Shown here in pieces: positions 43,144-52,635 of a DNA stretch of 64,000 nt. The translations under genes and the position numbers were made by a program. Every line of letters starts with the position of its first letter. Position 1 is the first letter of the stretch. The notes beneath the pieces were generated by a model that had not been told where the DNA came from, ran no database searches, and saw nothing but the letters and a program-made list of their open reading frames with translations. The DNA comes from JAKZVK01 sp965248255 (GTDB taxonomy: Bacteria; Acidobacteriota; Terriglobia; Bryobacterales; UBA6623), in the NCBI GenBank assembly GCA_965248255.1, contig CBDFIW010000002.1, positions 434,001 through 498,000 on the forward strand, in the 5' to 3' direction.

Positions 43144-46100
43144 GTGGAGGTGATCCGGGCAAGGCATCCGCAGGCGAGGCGAGGCCGTCAGGAGGCAAGA
43201 CGTCAGCTGGCGCTCTTCGCGGGGGTTCTTGCGCTAGTCGTCCTGCCGGTTGGCGCTTCCGCGCAGACCACCAGCGGCGCCGAGCTGTTCGAAAAGCAAG
43301 TCCGGCCCGTCTTCGCCCAGCAGTGCTATCTGTGCCACTCGAAGGCCAGCCAACCCGCCATGGGCGAACTGCGCCTCGACACCGAACAGGCCTTTCGCCA
43401 AGGGGGAACGCGCGGCTCGCCTGTGTCGGCGGACGAGCCGGAGAAAAGCCTGCTGCTGCACGCGCTTTCGCACAGCGATGACAAGCTGAGCATGCCCCCG
43501 ACGGGCAAACTCTCCGACGCCGAGATCGCGTCGATCACCCGCTGGGTCCGGATGGGCGCGCCGTGGGGCAAGGAAGTGGCTGCCGCTCCTCCGTCCGAGG
43601 CCAACTTCTGGTCGTTCGTGCCTCCCACCAAGCCGCCGTTGCCTTCGGTGCTCGACGAATCGTGGGTGCAGTCGCCGATCGACCACTTCATTCTGGCTGC
43701 CCTGGAGGAGAAGCGGCTCCAACCCACACCGCCCGCCGACAAGCGCACACTGATACGCCGCGCGACGTTCGACCTGATCGGCCTTCCGCCAACACCGGCC
43801 GAAGTCCACGCCTTTCTCGCCGACGATTCGCCCGGCGCCTTTGCGCGCGTCGTCGACCGCCTGCTCGCGTCACCCCGCTACGGCGAGCGTTGGGGACGCC
43901 ACTGGCTCGACCTCGCCCGCTACGCCGACTCGAACGGGCTCGACGAAAACCTCGTCTACAAGAACGCTTTCCGCTACCGCGACTACGTCATTGCGGCGTT
44001 CAATAAAGACAAACCCTACGATCAGTTCGTCCACGAGCAGCTCGCCGGCGATCTGCTGCCCGGCTCGGTCGACCTTCAAACCGAGTTCGAGCGCAAGACC
44101 GCCACCGGTTTTCTGTCGCTGGGTGCGAAGATGCTGGCCGAAGACGACCCCGTCAAGATGCAGATGGACATCATCGACGAGCAGCTTGAAACCACGGCCC
44201 GCGCCTTCATGGGACTGACGATCGGCTGCGCGCGTTGCCACGATCACAAGTTCGACCCTATCCCGACCGCCGAGTACTACTCCATGGCGGGCATTTTCAA
44301 AAGCTCGAAGACGATGGAGAACTTCAAAGTCGTCGCCGAGTGGCACGAGTTTGTGCTGGCGCCCGCCGACAGCCGCGCGCAACTCGAGGCTCATCTCGAC
44401 AAGATCAAAGCCAAGCAAGACGCCATCACGGCGGCTACCAAGGCGGAGAACCTCAAGCTCGTCGCCGTGGGACGCCAGAAAGTCGGCGCTTACCTTCTCG
44501 CGGCCACTGAGGCCCTTGCGTACGAAACGATCAAGCTGCCGCCGGTAGCCGGCGATTCGACGGAAGCGCCGCCCGAGGCGACTCTTCGAGATGCCGGCGG
44601 GTTTGACCGCGGCAACGCCAGCCGCACGCTCGAAAGAGGAAAGAAAAACGTCCCGGAGGGCGAGGGTACGAAAGACGAGGAGACGCCCAAGGGTCCCTAC
44701 TTCGCCGAGTATGATCTGGAGCTGGCGGCAGCCGGGCACTACCAAGTCGATTTGCTGGAGTCGGAGGCCGGCAATGGAACGGCCGATCTCTATGTGAACG
44801 GCGAGTTGATGAAGACCGGCCTCGAGCCCATCAGCAACCGTGCGGCTTCACCCGACGCGGGTGGTTGGTCGCCGATAGGCATCTTCGGGTTCGCGTCGGG
44901 CAAGAACACCGTCCGGCTCGAACACAAAGAGCGCTTCCCCTACTTCGAGAAGCTGCTGGTTGCTCGGAACCCGTTGCCCGAAGGCACGGCGATCCCGAAA
45001 ACCCGCGACCAACTCGCCCGAGAATTCAGCGTCAACCCCGGGTTCTTGAAGCAATGGATCGAAAGACTGCGGCGTGCAAAGGGCGCGCCGGCTTCGGTGT
45101 TCTTCGGCTGGCACGCCTACGGGACAGATCAGTCTCTGAAGGACTGGACCTCGCCCGCCGCCAAGTTGTTCCGCGATTTCGCGCCGGCCACCCGCAAGGA
45201 ACTGGCGGCCCGTTACGGCGATTTGTTTGGGGAAGCGGTCCGGCAGTGGCAGGAACTCCATCCCGGTGGTGAAGTCGATTTCGGCAAAAACGAGCGCTAT
45301 AAGAAGGGCGAGGACGAGCGCAAACTAGCCGCCGCGGGCCTCGAGGCGTTGCGCAAAGTGCTGTATGAAAAGTACGGCCCCTTCCGTCCGCCGCTCGATT
45401 CCAAACAGTACTTCCCCGACGAGGCGCAGATCGAAATCGCGCGGATCGAGAAGGAGCACAAGGCGCTTGAGGACTTGACGCCCGAATATCCGCGAGCGAT
45501 GGGCGTCACCGAGGGCGAGATCGCCGACATCCCGATCCACATCCGAGGCAGCCATTGGACCTTGGATGACAAACCTCAGCCGAGAGGTTTTCTGCGCGCG
45601 GTGGCCTATGCCGAGCCCGGCATCCCCGACAACGAAAGCGGCCGCTTGCACCTGGCGCGCTGGCTTACGAGCAATGACCATCCGCTGACCAGCCGCGTGA
45701 TGGTCAACCGCATCTGGCGCTGGCACTTCGGACGCGGCATCGTGGCTTCGACCGACAATTTCGGCCGCCTGGGCGCCCCGCCGTCTAATCAGCCGCTGCT
45801 CGACTGGCTCGCCGTTCGCTTCGTCGAGTCGGGATGGTCGATCAAAGACATGCACCGGCGGATCATGCTTTCGAGCACCTATCAGATGAGCACGGCCTAC
45901 AACGCCGAAGCAGCGAAGATCGACCCCGAGAATGCCCTGCTTTGGCGCATGAACCGCCGGCGACTGGAAGCCGAAGCAGTCCGCGACGCGTTAATGGCGG
46001 TTTCGGGCGGCCTCGACCACTCGATGGGTGGTTCGATTCTCAGCTACAAAGACCGCCAGTACGTGGACAACACTACGAAGAAAGGCAGTATTGACTACGA

Positions 46101-46518
46101 CCGCAACGTCCGCGCGGTCTACATCCCTGTCGTCCGCAGCTCGCTCTACGACGTCTTGCAGGCCTTCGATTTCGCCGACCCTTCGGTATTGAATGGCAAC
46201 CGCAACGCCACGGTCGTCGCCCCGCAGGCGCTCTTCATGATGAACGGCTCGATCGTGCTGGAGCACACCGAAAAGATGGCTGCTGCGTTGCTCGGCCACG
46301 ACGGCCTCGACGATGCCGCCCGCCTGGGCGCGGCGTACGAGAAGATATTCGCTCGGCTCCCGGACAAGAACGAAGTGGACCGAGCGTTGACCTTTCTCCA
46401 CCGCATCGATGCGGCTCTGAACGAGCACGAGCACGAGCCCGGGCGGCGCCGACTGCGCTCCTGGCAGACTCTTTGCCAGGCCCTGATCGGCTCCAGCGAG
46501 TTCATCTATCTCGACTGA
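43144..46518 (+). CDS. PSCyt1-DUF1549-DUF1553 cytochrome-type protein
   Basis: This 1124-residue exported protein has a signal peptide (about 18-40), a planctomycete-type cytochrome c domain with heme motif Cys61-x2-Cys64-His65 (QQCYLCHSKASQPAMGELRL), a DUF1549 domain (about 175-390, RATFDLIGLPPTPAEVHAFL; WGRHWLDLARYADSNGLDEN) and a C-terminal DUF1553 domain (about 820-1110, LTSRVMVNRIWRWHFGRGIV). A ~120-residue insert near 480-600 looks like a carbohydrate-binding beta-sandwich. Family members often sit beside DUF1501 genes; none is here. Start is GTG at 43144, or two codons later. Likely envelope redox role. Confidence 0.92.
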   Translation: MEVIRARHPQARRGRQEARRQLALFAGVLALVVLPVGASAQTTSGAELFEKQVRPVFAQQCYLCHSKASQPAMGELRLDTEQAFRQGGTRGSPVSADEPEKSLLLHALSHSDDKLSMPPTGKLSDAEIASITRWVRMGAPWGKEVAAAPPSEANFWSFVPPTKPPLPSVLDESWVQSPIDHFILAALEEKRLQPTPPADKRTLIRRATFDLIGLPPTPAEVHAFLADDSPGAFARVVDRLLASPRYGERWGRHWLDLARYADSNGLDENLVYKNAFRYRDYVIAAFNKDKPYDQFVHEQLAGDLLPGSVDLQTEFERKTATGFLSLGAKMLAEDDPVKMQMDIIDEQLETTARAFMGLTIGCARCHDHKFDPIPTAEYYSMAGIFKSSKTMENFKVVAEWHEFVLAPADSRAQLEAHLDKIKAKQDAITAATKAENLKLVAVGRQKVGAYLLAATEALAYETIKLPPVAGDSTEAPPEATLRDAGGFDRGNASRTLERGKKNVPEGEGTKDEETPKGPYFAEYDLELAAAGHYQVDLLESEAGNGTADLYVNGELMKTGLEPISNRAASPDAGGWSPIGIFGFASGKNTVRLEHKERFPYFEKLLVARNPLPEGTAIPKTRDQLAREFSVNPGFLKQWIERLRRAKGAPASVFFGWHAYGTDQSLKDWTSPAAKLFRDFAPATRKELAARYGDLFGEAVRQWQELHPGGEVDFGKNERYKKGEDERKLAAAGLEALRKVLYEKYGPFRPPLDSKQYFPDEAQIEIARIEKEHKALEDLTPEYPRAMGVTEGEIADIPIHIRGSHWTLDDKPQPRGFLRAVAYAEPGIPDNESGRLHLARWLTSNDHPLTSRVMVNRIWRWHFGRGIVASTDNFGRLGAPPSNQPLLDWLAVRFVESGWSIKDMHRRIMLSSTYQMSTAYNAEAAKIDPENALLWRMNRRRLEAEAVRDALMAVSGGLDHSMGGSILSYKDRQYVDNTTKKGSIDYDRNVRAVYIPVVRSSLYDVLQAFDFADPSVLNGNRNATVVAPQALFMMNGSIVLEHTEKMAAALLGHDGLDDAARLGAAYEKIFARLPDKNEVDRALTFLHRIDAALNEHEHEPGRRRLRSWQTLCQALIGSSEFIYLD

Positions 46519-46640
46519 CGGGCCCAGCGGGCCGTCACCGCGCTACCGGGCCGATGTGGAGAGTGGGCAGTGTTCTGTTTGGGGGGACCAGGGGGGGGTT
46601 CGGTTGCTGCTCCGCGGCGGGGGTGGGCGGCTATTGTAAA

Positions 46641-47126
46641 ATGATCTCCGTGGCGGATGAATCCCCAGACTCTTCGTTCAAGGTGAGCGACCGGCGGCGG
46701 TTTTCTTCTGAGGGAGAGGCGCTCGAGGAGACGGCGGAAACCAGTCACGAAGCGCCTCCGTCGACGGAGCCCGAGTTGCCGCCGAAGGAGACATCGGCTG
46801 AGACGCCGGCCACGCCGCCGGTTTCGGAACCCCAGGCCTCAGCCTCGGCCGGCTCGCCGCCGCTCCCGCCGGCCAACTTTGAGTTGCTCGTCGTGTCGTT
46901 GGCGATCCAGGCGCAGATGCAACTCGGAGGCGAGGAGACGCCCGAGAACCACCCGCCCGATTTGGATGTCGCGCGCCACACGATCGACTTGCTGGACGTC
47001 TTGAAAGGCAAGACCGAGGGCAATCTGACCCTCGAAGAGTCCCGGCTGCTTGACAATACGCTGACCGAGCTGCGTTTCCGCTATATCCAGCGCGTCGAAG
47101 ACGTCAACAAGAAGGCCAAGGCTTAG
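46641..47126 (+). CDS. DUF1844 domain protein
   Basis: The 161-residue protein has an N-terminal segment of the form SFKVSDRRRFSSEGEALEE, a low-complexity Pro/Glu/Ala/Ser linker (about 30-75), and a C-terminal DUF1844 domain (LLVVSLAIQAQMQLGGEE; ARHTIDLLDVLKGKTEGNLT; ESRLLDNTLTELRFRYIQ). DUF1844 proteins are small, cytoplasmic and of unknown function, and common in Acidobacteriota. The ATG at 46641 is chosen; the open frame upstream overlaps the previous gene. Confidence 0.88.
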   Translation: MISVADESPDSSFKVSDRRRFSSEGEALEETAETSHEAPPSTEPELPPKETSAETPATPPVSEPQASASAGSPPLPPANFELLVVSLAIQAQMQLGGEETPENHPPDLDVARHTIDLLDVLKGKTEGNLTLEESRLLDNTLTELRFRYIQRVEDVNKKAKA

Positions 47127-47190
47127 GCCGGGCCGGTGAGTCTTCCGCCCGCTACCCACCGGGCGGCTCGTCCGCGCGAAGAATCAGCTC

Positions 47191-47997
47191 ATGGCGCTGC
47201 CGCGAAAGCTCCGCATCACGGTTCTGGGCTCGGGCACCAGCGTGGGAGTTCCAACGATTGGGTGCGATTGCCGGGTGTGCCGCTCTGACGACCCGCGCGA
47301 CAAGCGTCTGCGGCCTTCGATACTGGTCAGCTTCGCAGACGGCGAAGCGGCGAGGAACGTGCTAGTGGACACGACACCCGACCTGCGGCAGCAAGCGTTG
47401 CGAGTTGCGTTGCGGAGTCTCGATGCGATCTTCTACACGCACGCTCATGCCGATCACATCATGGGACTCGACGACGTCCGTCCTTTTAACTACCGGCGCA
47501 CGGAGCGGATTCCCGTGTATGCGACCCCGGAGTCGCTCGGCAGCATCCAGAGGATCTTTCCCTATGCTTTCGAAGGCGAGGCCGTGCACCCGGGAGGCGT
47601 GCCCCGGTTGAAGGCGCATCCGCTCAACGGCGGGGCGGTAGAATTGTTCGGGCTGCCCTTCGTGCCGGTACCCGTGTTGCATGGTCCGCGGACGATTGTG
47701 GGTTTTCGCTTCGGCCGGGCGGCCTATCTGACGGACCACAGCGACATCCCAGAGAGTTCGCTGGGCCTGCTCGAGAACCTCGATGTCTTGTTTCTCGATG
47801 CGCTGCGGCGGATACCGCATCCGATGCATTCGACCCTCGATCAGGCGCTGGCCTGGGTGAAAAGACTCAAGCCGAAGCGCGCTTATTTCACCCACATCTG
47901 TCACGACTTGTCTCACGCCGAGACGTCGGCCGAGCTGCCCGAAAACGTCGCACTGGCGCACGACGGCCTCCGGATCGAGGTAGCCGAAGATGAGTAG
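47191..47997 (+). CDS. MBL-fold metal-dependent hydrolase (PhnP-like)
   Basis: The 268-residue protein has the metallo-beta-lactamase signature HAHADHIMG (His84, His86, Asp88, His89), a preceding DTTPDLRQQAL segment and the LTDHSDIPESS metal-bridging Asp region. The Cys-rich GCDCRVCRSDDPRD near residues 24-36 is like the structural zinc site of PhnP phosphodiesterases. It probably hydrolyses a cyclic or phosphodiester nucleotide/sugar substrate. The stop overlaps the ribF start by 8 nt, suggesting one operon. Confidence 0.87.
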   Translation: MALPRKLRITVLGSGTSVGVPTIGCDCRVCRSDDPRDKRLRPSILVSFADGEAARNVLVDTTPDLRQQALRVALRSLDAIFYTHAHADHIMGLDDVRPFNYRRTERIPVYATPESLGSIQRIFPYAFEGEAVHPGGVPRLKAHPLNGGAVELFGLPFVPVPVLHGPRTIVGFRFGRAAYLTDHSDIPESSLGLLENLDVLFLDALRRIPHPMHSTLDQALAWVKRLKPKRAYFTHICHDLSHAETSAELPENVALAHDGLRIEVAEDE

Positions 47998-48964
47998 GAG
48001 CTACCAAGGACTGGACGATGTGCCGGCCGGCTTTCCGCCTTGCGTGCTGACGATCGGTAACTTCGACGGCATCCACAAAGGGCATCAAGCGATCCTGGAG
48101 CGGACCGTCGAGCGAAGCCGGGCGCTGGACTTGCAGTCGGTGGCGATGATCTTCGACCCGCATCCGATGCGGATTGTCCGCCCCGAGCATGCGCCCCTGC
48201 TGCTCAGCTCACCTGCCGAGCGAGTTCGGCGATTCGGTGAGTACGGCCTAGACGCGACGGTCATCCTGCCTTTCACGAAGCAGACCGCTTTGCTGACGCC
48301 GGAGCAGTTTGTTCGCCGGATATTGGTCGAGCGGCTGCGCGCGCAAGCACTGGTGGTCGGGGAGAACTTTCGGTTTGGCCGCCGGCAGGCGGGGGACTTT
48401 GCCACGTTGGCAGACCTGGGCAGTGAGCTCGGGTTCGAGGCGGAAGCCGTCCCACCGGTGAGGGTCGGCGGCGAACCGGCCAGCAGCACGAGGATTCGCG
48501 AGGCTATCAGGCGGGGCGATCTCAACGAGGCCCGAAGAGTGCTTGGCCGCCCTTTCACGCTGGAGGGCCCTGTGGTGCAGGGCCGAGGGGTCGGGTCGCG
48601 GCAGACCGTTCCCACGCTCAACGTGGCTCCCGAGAGCGAACTACTGCCTAAGTGGGGCGTCTACGTCACCCTGACCTTCGACCCGGAGTCAGGCCGCCAA
48701 TGGAAATCGATCACGAACGTCGGCAACCGCCCTACCTTCAACGGGCGCGATCCCTCGGTGGAAACCCACTTGCTTGAGGAATTGACGGGCGAGCCTGCGC
48801 GCATCCAGTTGACTTTTCACCATCGGCTACGCGACGAGCGGCGGTTTCCTTCGGCCGAGTCCCTGCGGGATCAGATTCTAAGCGATGTTCGAGAGGCAGA
48901 GCGCTTCTTCGACAACCTAGAGCCGCCGCAACAGAACGCGGCGGAGCCTGCCGATAGGCTATAA
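47990..48964 (+). CDS. ribF: Bifunctional riboflavin kinase / FAD synthetase
   Basis: RibF phosphorylates riboflavin to FMN and adenylylates it to FAD. The N-terminal nucleotidyltransferase lobe (about 1-180) shows LTIGNFDGIHKGHQAILERT, IFDPHPMRI and the VVGENFRFGRRQAGDF loop; ASSTRIREAIRRGDLNEARR follows. The C-terminal kinase lobe (about 185-310) shows GRPFTLEGPVVQGRGVGSRQ and TNVGNRPTFNGRDPSVETHL. 324 residues is typical. It overlaps the MBL-fold gene. Confidence 0.95.
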   Translation: MSRSYQGLDDVPAGFPPCVLTIGNFDGIHKGHQAILERTVERSRALDLQSVAMIFDPHPMRIVRPEHAPLLLSSPAERVRRFGEYGLDATVILPFTKQTALLTPEQFVRRILVERLRAQALVVGENFRFGRRQAGDFATLADLGSELGFEAEAVPPVRVGGEPASSTRIREAIRRGDLNEARRVLGRPFTLEGPVVQGRGVGSRQTVPTLNVAPESELLPKWGVYVTLTFDPESGRQWKSITNVGNRPTFNGRDPSVETHLLEELTGEPARIQLTFHHRLRDERRFPSAESLRDQILSDVREAERFFDNLEPPQQNAAEPADRL

Positions 48965-48986
48965 GATGATTTCCAGGAGCTTTGAG

Positions 48987-50009
48987 ATGAAACTGACACG
49001 GGGCAAGATCGAGAACCTGCAAGCTCTTTCCAACGGGCGCGGTGTCATCGCCGCGGCGGCGATGGACCAGCGCGGCTCGCTGCAAAAAGCCATTGCGGCC
49101 AACAAGGGCGTCGACAAGGGCGATGTCACCGACGAGATGATGAGTGAGTTCAAGATCGCGGTCTCGAAGGTGCTGACGCCCCATGCCAGCGCGATCCTGC
49201 TCGACCCGGAATGGGGGCTCGAAGCCGCCGCGGCGCGTGACGCCAACGCGGGTCTTCTGCTCTCCTACGAGAAGTCCGGGTACGACAACACCCAGCCCGG
49301 CCGCCTGCCTGATTTGCTGCCGGGCGTCTCCGTGCGACGCATCAAGGAGATGGGCGCGAACGCCGTCAAGATCCTGCTCTACTACACGCCCTTCGAGGAC
49401 GAATCCGTCAACGAGCACAAACACGCCTGGGCGGAGCGTATCGGGGCGGAGTGCGTCGCGTACGATATTCCGTACTTCCTCGAACTGGTCGGCTACGATC
49501 CGGCGGGCGGCGGCGAGAAAGGGCTCGAGTTCGCAAAGAAGAAGCCCGACGTGGTCATGCGCGGCATGCGGGAGTTTTCGAAAGATCAGTACCACGTCGA
49601 TGTGCTGAAGGTCGAGATCCCGGTCAACCTGGCTTTTGCCGAGGGGGCCGACATCTACACCGGCCAGAGGGCCTACAGCAAAGAGGAGGCGCTGGAGCGC
49701 TACCGCGAGGCTGCCGAGTTGGCCGGCCGGCCGTTCATCTACCTCAGCGCCGGTGTCAGCAACGAGCAGTTCACCGAGTCGCTACGCTGGGCGGCCGAGG
49801 CCGGGACGAACTTTGCCGGCGTTTTGTGCGGGCGCGCGACCTGGAAAGAGGGCATCCCTGTTTACGGCAAGCAGGGCCCGGCCGCGCTCGAAGAGTGGCT
49901 CCAAGACCACGGTGTCAAGAACATCGAAAACGTCAACGACTGCCTCAAAGAAGCCAAGCCTTGGTACAGCTTCTACGGAGCCGCCAGCGCGGACGACTTG
50001 GCCGCGTAG
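48987..50009 (+). CDS. Tagatose 1,6-diphosphate aldolase (LacD-like)
   Basis: A 340-residue class I aldolase of the LacD family, which cleaves tagatose 1,6-bisphosphate to dihydroxyacetone phosphate and glyceraldehyde 3-phosphate. The Schiff-base lysine is Lys208 in VDVLKVEIPVN; GRGVIAAAAMDQRGSL and VKILLYYTPFEDESVNEHKH are family signatures. I use the ATG at 48987 (MKLTRGKIENLQAL) because AGGAG precedes it by 9 nt. Other lac/tagatose genes are absent, so the physiological substrate may differ. It follows ribF by 22 nt. Confidence 0.88.
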   Translation: MKLTRGKIENLQALSNGRGVIAAAAMDQRGSLQKAIAANKGVDKGDVTDEMMSEFKIAVSKVLTPHASAILLDPEWGLEAAAARDANAGLLLSYEKSGYDNTQPGRLPDLLPGVSVRRIKEMGANAVKILLYYTPFEDESVNEHKHAWAERIGAECVAYDIPYFLELVGYDPAGGGEKGLEFAKKKPDVVMRGMREFSKDQYHVDVLKVEIPVNLAFAEGADIYTGQRAYSKEEALERYREAAELAGRPFIYLSAGVSNEQFTESLRWAAEAGTNFAGVLCGRATWKEGIPVYGKQGPAALEEWLQDHGVKNIENVNDCLKEAKPWYSFYGAASADDLAA

Positions 50010-50032
50010 GGGCGGACCGCTGCGTCCGCCCC
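50009..50032. repeat. REP-type hairpin, left copy
   Basis: GGGGCGGAC (50009-50017), loop CGCTGC, and GTCCGCCCC (50024-50032) form a perfect 9-bp stem immediately after the aldolase stop. A near-identical copy in inverted orientation lies at 50293-50316, on the other side of a REP-associated transposase fragment. Confidence 0.8.
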
Positions 50033-50040
50033 GGGGCCGC

Positions 50041-50220
50041 TCACGACCACGGGTCGTTTGCCCGCAGTGGCAGGGTCGCCACGGGATTATCCGGATCCGA
50101 ATTCCAATAGATCGGGTTGTTATCGATGTACGCTCGGATGTGGTTCAACTCGTCGCGATCTCGGATCACTCGTTCGAAGTAGTTTCGCTGCCACAAGCGG
50201 CGCTCGAACGGCGGCCAACC
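50041..50220 (-). pseudogene. REP-associated tyrosine transposase (RAYT) C-terminal remnant
   Basis: The minus strand encodes about 60 residues that match the C-terminal part of RAYT (Y1/HUH) transposases: LWQRNYFERVIRDRDELNHI containing the catalytic Tyr, then RAYIDNNPIYWNSDPDNP and a stop at 50041-50043. The HUH-motif N-terminal half is missing. It is flanked by two REP hairpins in inverted orientation, as expected for RAYT-REP units. Confidence 0.82.
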
Positions 50221-50292
50221 CTTAGAATTCGCGTTCTTACATTACATACCTGTCGTGATCGACTTGAACCGCCGCACGATCTCGGTCAAGCT

Positions 50293-50316
50293 CGGGCGGA
50301 CGCAGCGGTCCACCCC
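50293..50316. repeat. REP-type hairpin, right copy (inverted)
   Basis: CGGGCGGAC, loop GCAGCG, then GTCCACCCC: 22 of 24 bases match the inverse complement of the REP at 50009-50032. The two mispaired positions weaken this stem slightly. Confidence 0.75.
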
Positions 50317-50394
50317 TACAAAAGATATCCGAAGCGTGCGATACCGTGAGCCGGGATGATCGGATACATTCTCGACATAGCTTGCTATCCTCTC

Positions 50395-52224
50395 GTTTCT
50401 TTCCACGGCGCAAAGGCGTTTTCGAGGTGGCCCATCGCGGGTTCCAACTCCGGAAAGTGCCGTAGCAACACCGTGCGCATGTTGTTCCTCTCGACTCAGT
50501 CAATCCCGGCCTGCGAATAGATCTCGGGCCGGAAATCCTCGCTCAAGAAACGGTCGCTCTTGAGCCTGCGCGACGCCATCAGGATGAAGACGCGAAACGC
50601 GGTGTCGCGGTGTCGCTGAAACCAAACCCCGGCGGAGGCTTCTCGGCGTACATGCCCACCATCAGATCGACGCGGTTGATGTCATTGTCGTACACCTTGC
50701 GGATCTCTTCGCGCCATGCGGCGTCCTCGGTCAGGTCTTCGAAAGATTCAACCGGCTTCATGTGCATCGCCTTGCGGAACTCGTTGTAGCGCGGCACGCC
50801 CCGCTCGCGGTCGCGCAGGATGTCCACCGCGGCCAGATCGATCGTGGGGCCCGTTTCTCTCTCGAGTGTCTGCAGGAACTTGGGATAGTTGTGCAATTGA
50901 ATAGCGCCGGGAAACGCGATGCCGAACGAGTAGAACGCGTTGGCCATGGTCACCTGCTCGAGAAGCGGGCGTGAGTTCCGGCCGAACACGTCGGGCAGGG
51001 TTTTGTTGGCGATCTCCGAGTTGTCGGCGAGCGACCGGAAGACGAACTCGTCGGGCATCAAGGGGTGCATGCGGTAGACCGAGACAAATTCCTCGGTCAT
51101 GGCGAATGGCGTGCCGTAATGGTCGGTCTCGGAACCGGGCACGCCGCTGATGACGTCACTGTCGCTGAAGCGTCCCTTCCTTAGCAGTGCGTCCTCACCT
51201 GCCAGGCCCCACCAGGTCGCGGGCACACCCTGGGCGGTGGTGGGGTGAGGGAGGATGGCTGGAGTCCAGTCGACAGTGTGATCTTGGCGATCAGGGCGGA
51301 GTTGACGAGCCGCGCCTTCACGTACAGCTCTTCGTCGGACCAATCGGGGAACTCGTCGCGCAGCTTGTTGCAAATGGCGTTGTGCTCCAGCGTAAACAGG
51401 GTGTGCAGCAAGGCCAGCCCGATCCACCAGTTTCCGGTCACGCCGGTGATCTCGACGCCGTTGACGGGGCTGATGGGCAGCAGGCCGTCGTTGCCGATGA
51501 CCAGCTTGCCGTCCATGCCGGAGCGGACCGCGTCCATGACAGCCTTGCTGCTGCCGTAGATCTGCGAGGCGTCCCACCAGTGGGTCTCGACGTTGAGGAA
51601 GGTGGGGATGGGATCGTCGGAGTTGGGGTCGCGTGTGGGATCTTTCCGCGTACGCCGAATCTCCATCACGTCGCCCGGCCAGGGATCGTCGTCGGTGAGC
51701 GCGAGCTTGAACGGCTTCTCCCGCTCGTTCTTGCCGTGGCTGAACCAGTCGTGGACTTGGAACTGGATCCAGGCGGCCGCCAGCAAGTTCAGGATCGTCG
51801 CAGGCTGGAACTCCTTACGAGTCATCAACTCGCGGCTGACGACGCGGGGACTGGGCGAGAGCAGTTGAGGCTCGGGCTCCGGGATCGTACTTTCGAGCGG
51901 CACGTTGCGGCCAAACCGGGTGTCCGCTGCGCCCATTCTCGGGTTGTCGAGGTCATTGAAGCTGCCGGTCGGCGTGCGCGCGTCTAGATGCCGGACTGTG
52001 TCATCGACCGCGGGAGGTGGTCCGGCGGTGGCGATACCGGAGGTGTCGTGGAGGTTCCTCTTCCGCAGTACATCACGGATTCGAAATACCCGCACCAAGC
52101 CGAGAAGCGTCGGCAGCTTGAACCAGGGAATCAGTTCGTTGAAGAAATCCCTCCAGTCGTCGAAGGGTCTCGACTCCAACGGAGTGTCCTTTTTGGGTTG
52201 CGGCTTTGGGGCTTGTCCGCTCAT
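50395..52224 (-). pseudogene. Heme peroxidase (alpha-dioxygenase-like), decayed
   Basis: About 600 codons of an animal-type heme peroxidase, closest in style to PIOX/alpha-dioxygenase proteins, can be reconstructed. Conserved features: the distal His in QVHDWFSHGKNE, WWDASQIYGSS, and the proximal-His stretch LEHNAICNKLRDEFPDWSDE. Lesions: a 1-nt deletion near 51280 (frame resumes at HTVDWTPAIL), an 8-bp tandem duplication at 50601-50616, and an in-frame TGA at 50496-50498 where Trp is expected. With three lesions it is very unlikely to be functional. Confidence 0.88.
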
Positions 52225-52234
52225 CGTGTCCTCC

Positions 52235-52456
52235 TCAGATCAATCTCGGCGGTGTGGGGATGATTGCCTGGCGCACGAATGACGAGACAATCGCCGCGAC
52301 GCCCCCGCGGACGGACCTCAGTTCCCAGTTGATGTGAGCCCGGTTTCCCAACCCATCATCGTTGTCGAATCGGCCCGCGATGTTAGAACGGAAAACACGA
52401 TTCTTAACGGTGAGGTTTCGAAAGTGGAGCGGCTCAAAGATGGGGTCTTCCGGCAT
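52235..52456 (-). pseudogene. NADH:flavin oxidoreductase (OYE family), truncated
   Basis: The 73-codon frame begins like the TIM-barrel start of Old Yellow Enzyme-family oxidoreductases: FEPLHFRNLTVKNRVFRSNI, then NRAHINWELRSVRGGVAAIV. It ends abruptly in an unrelated RQAIIPTPPRLI tail, only 10 nt before the heme peroxidase pseudogene. A normal family member has 350 or more residues, so most of the gene is deleted. The pair looks like a decayed lipid-oxidation operon. Confidence 0.78.
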
Positions 52457-52635
52457 GGAGGATCACGTCCTCGGCAGCCCGCCCGCGTATATTCGGCGGT
52501 CAGGCCGGGTCCCATTGTACTGTGGATTCCACCCGCGTGGACGAGAGAATCTGCCTTAGATGACTTTGGATTTCTAGCGAAATTGCAGACCGCTTTGTTG
52601 CTGTCGCCGGAGGATGCTGAAACGGGCGCGGCCGG

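Noticed and set aside
42751..43167. 138-residue minus-strand open frame over the gap after the small secreted protein
   Set aside because: Half of it is antisense to the 42584 gene and the rest shows no recognisable feature or good ribosome site.
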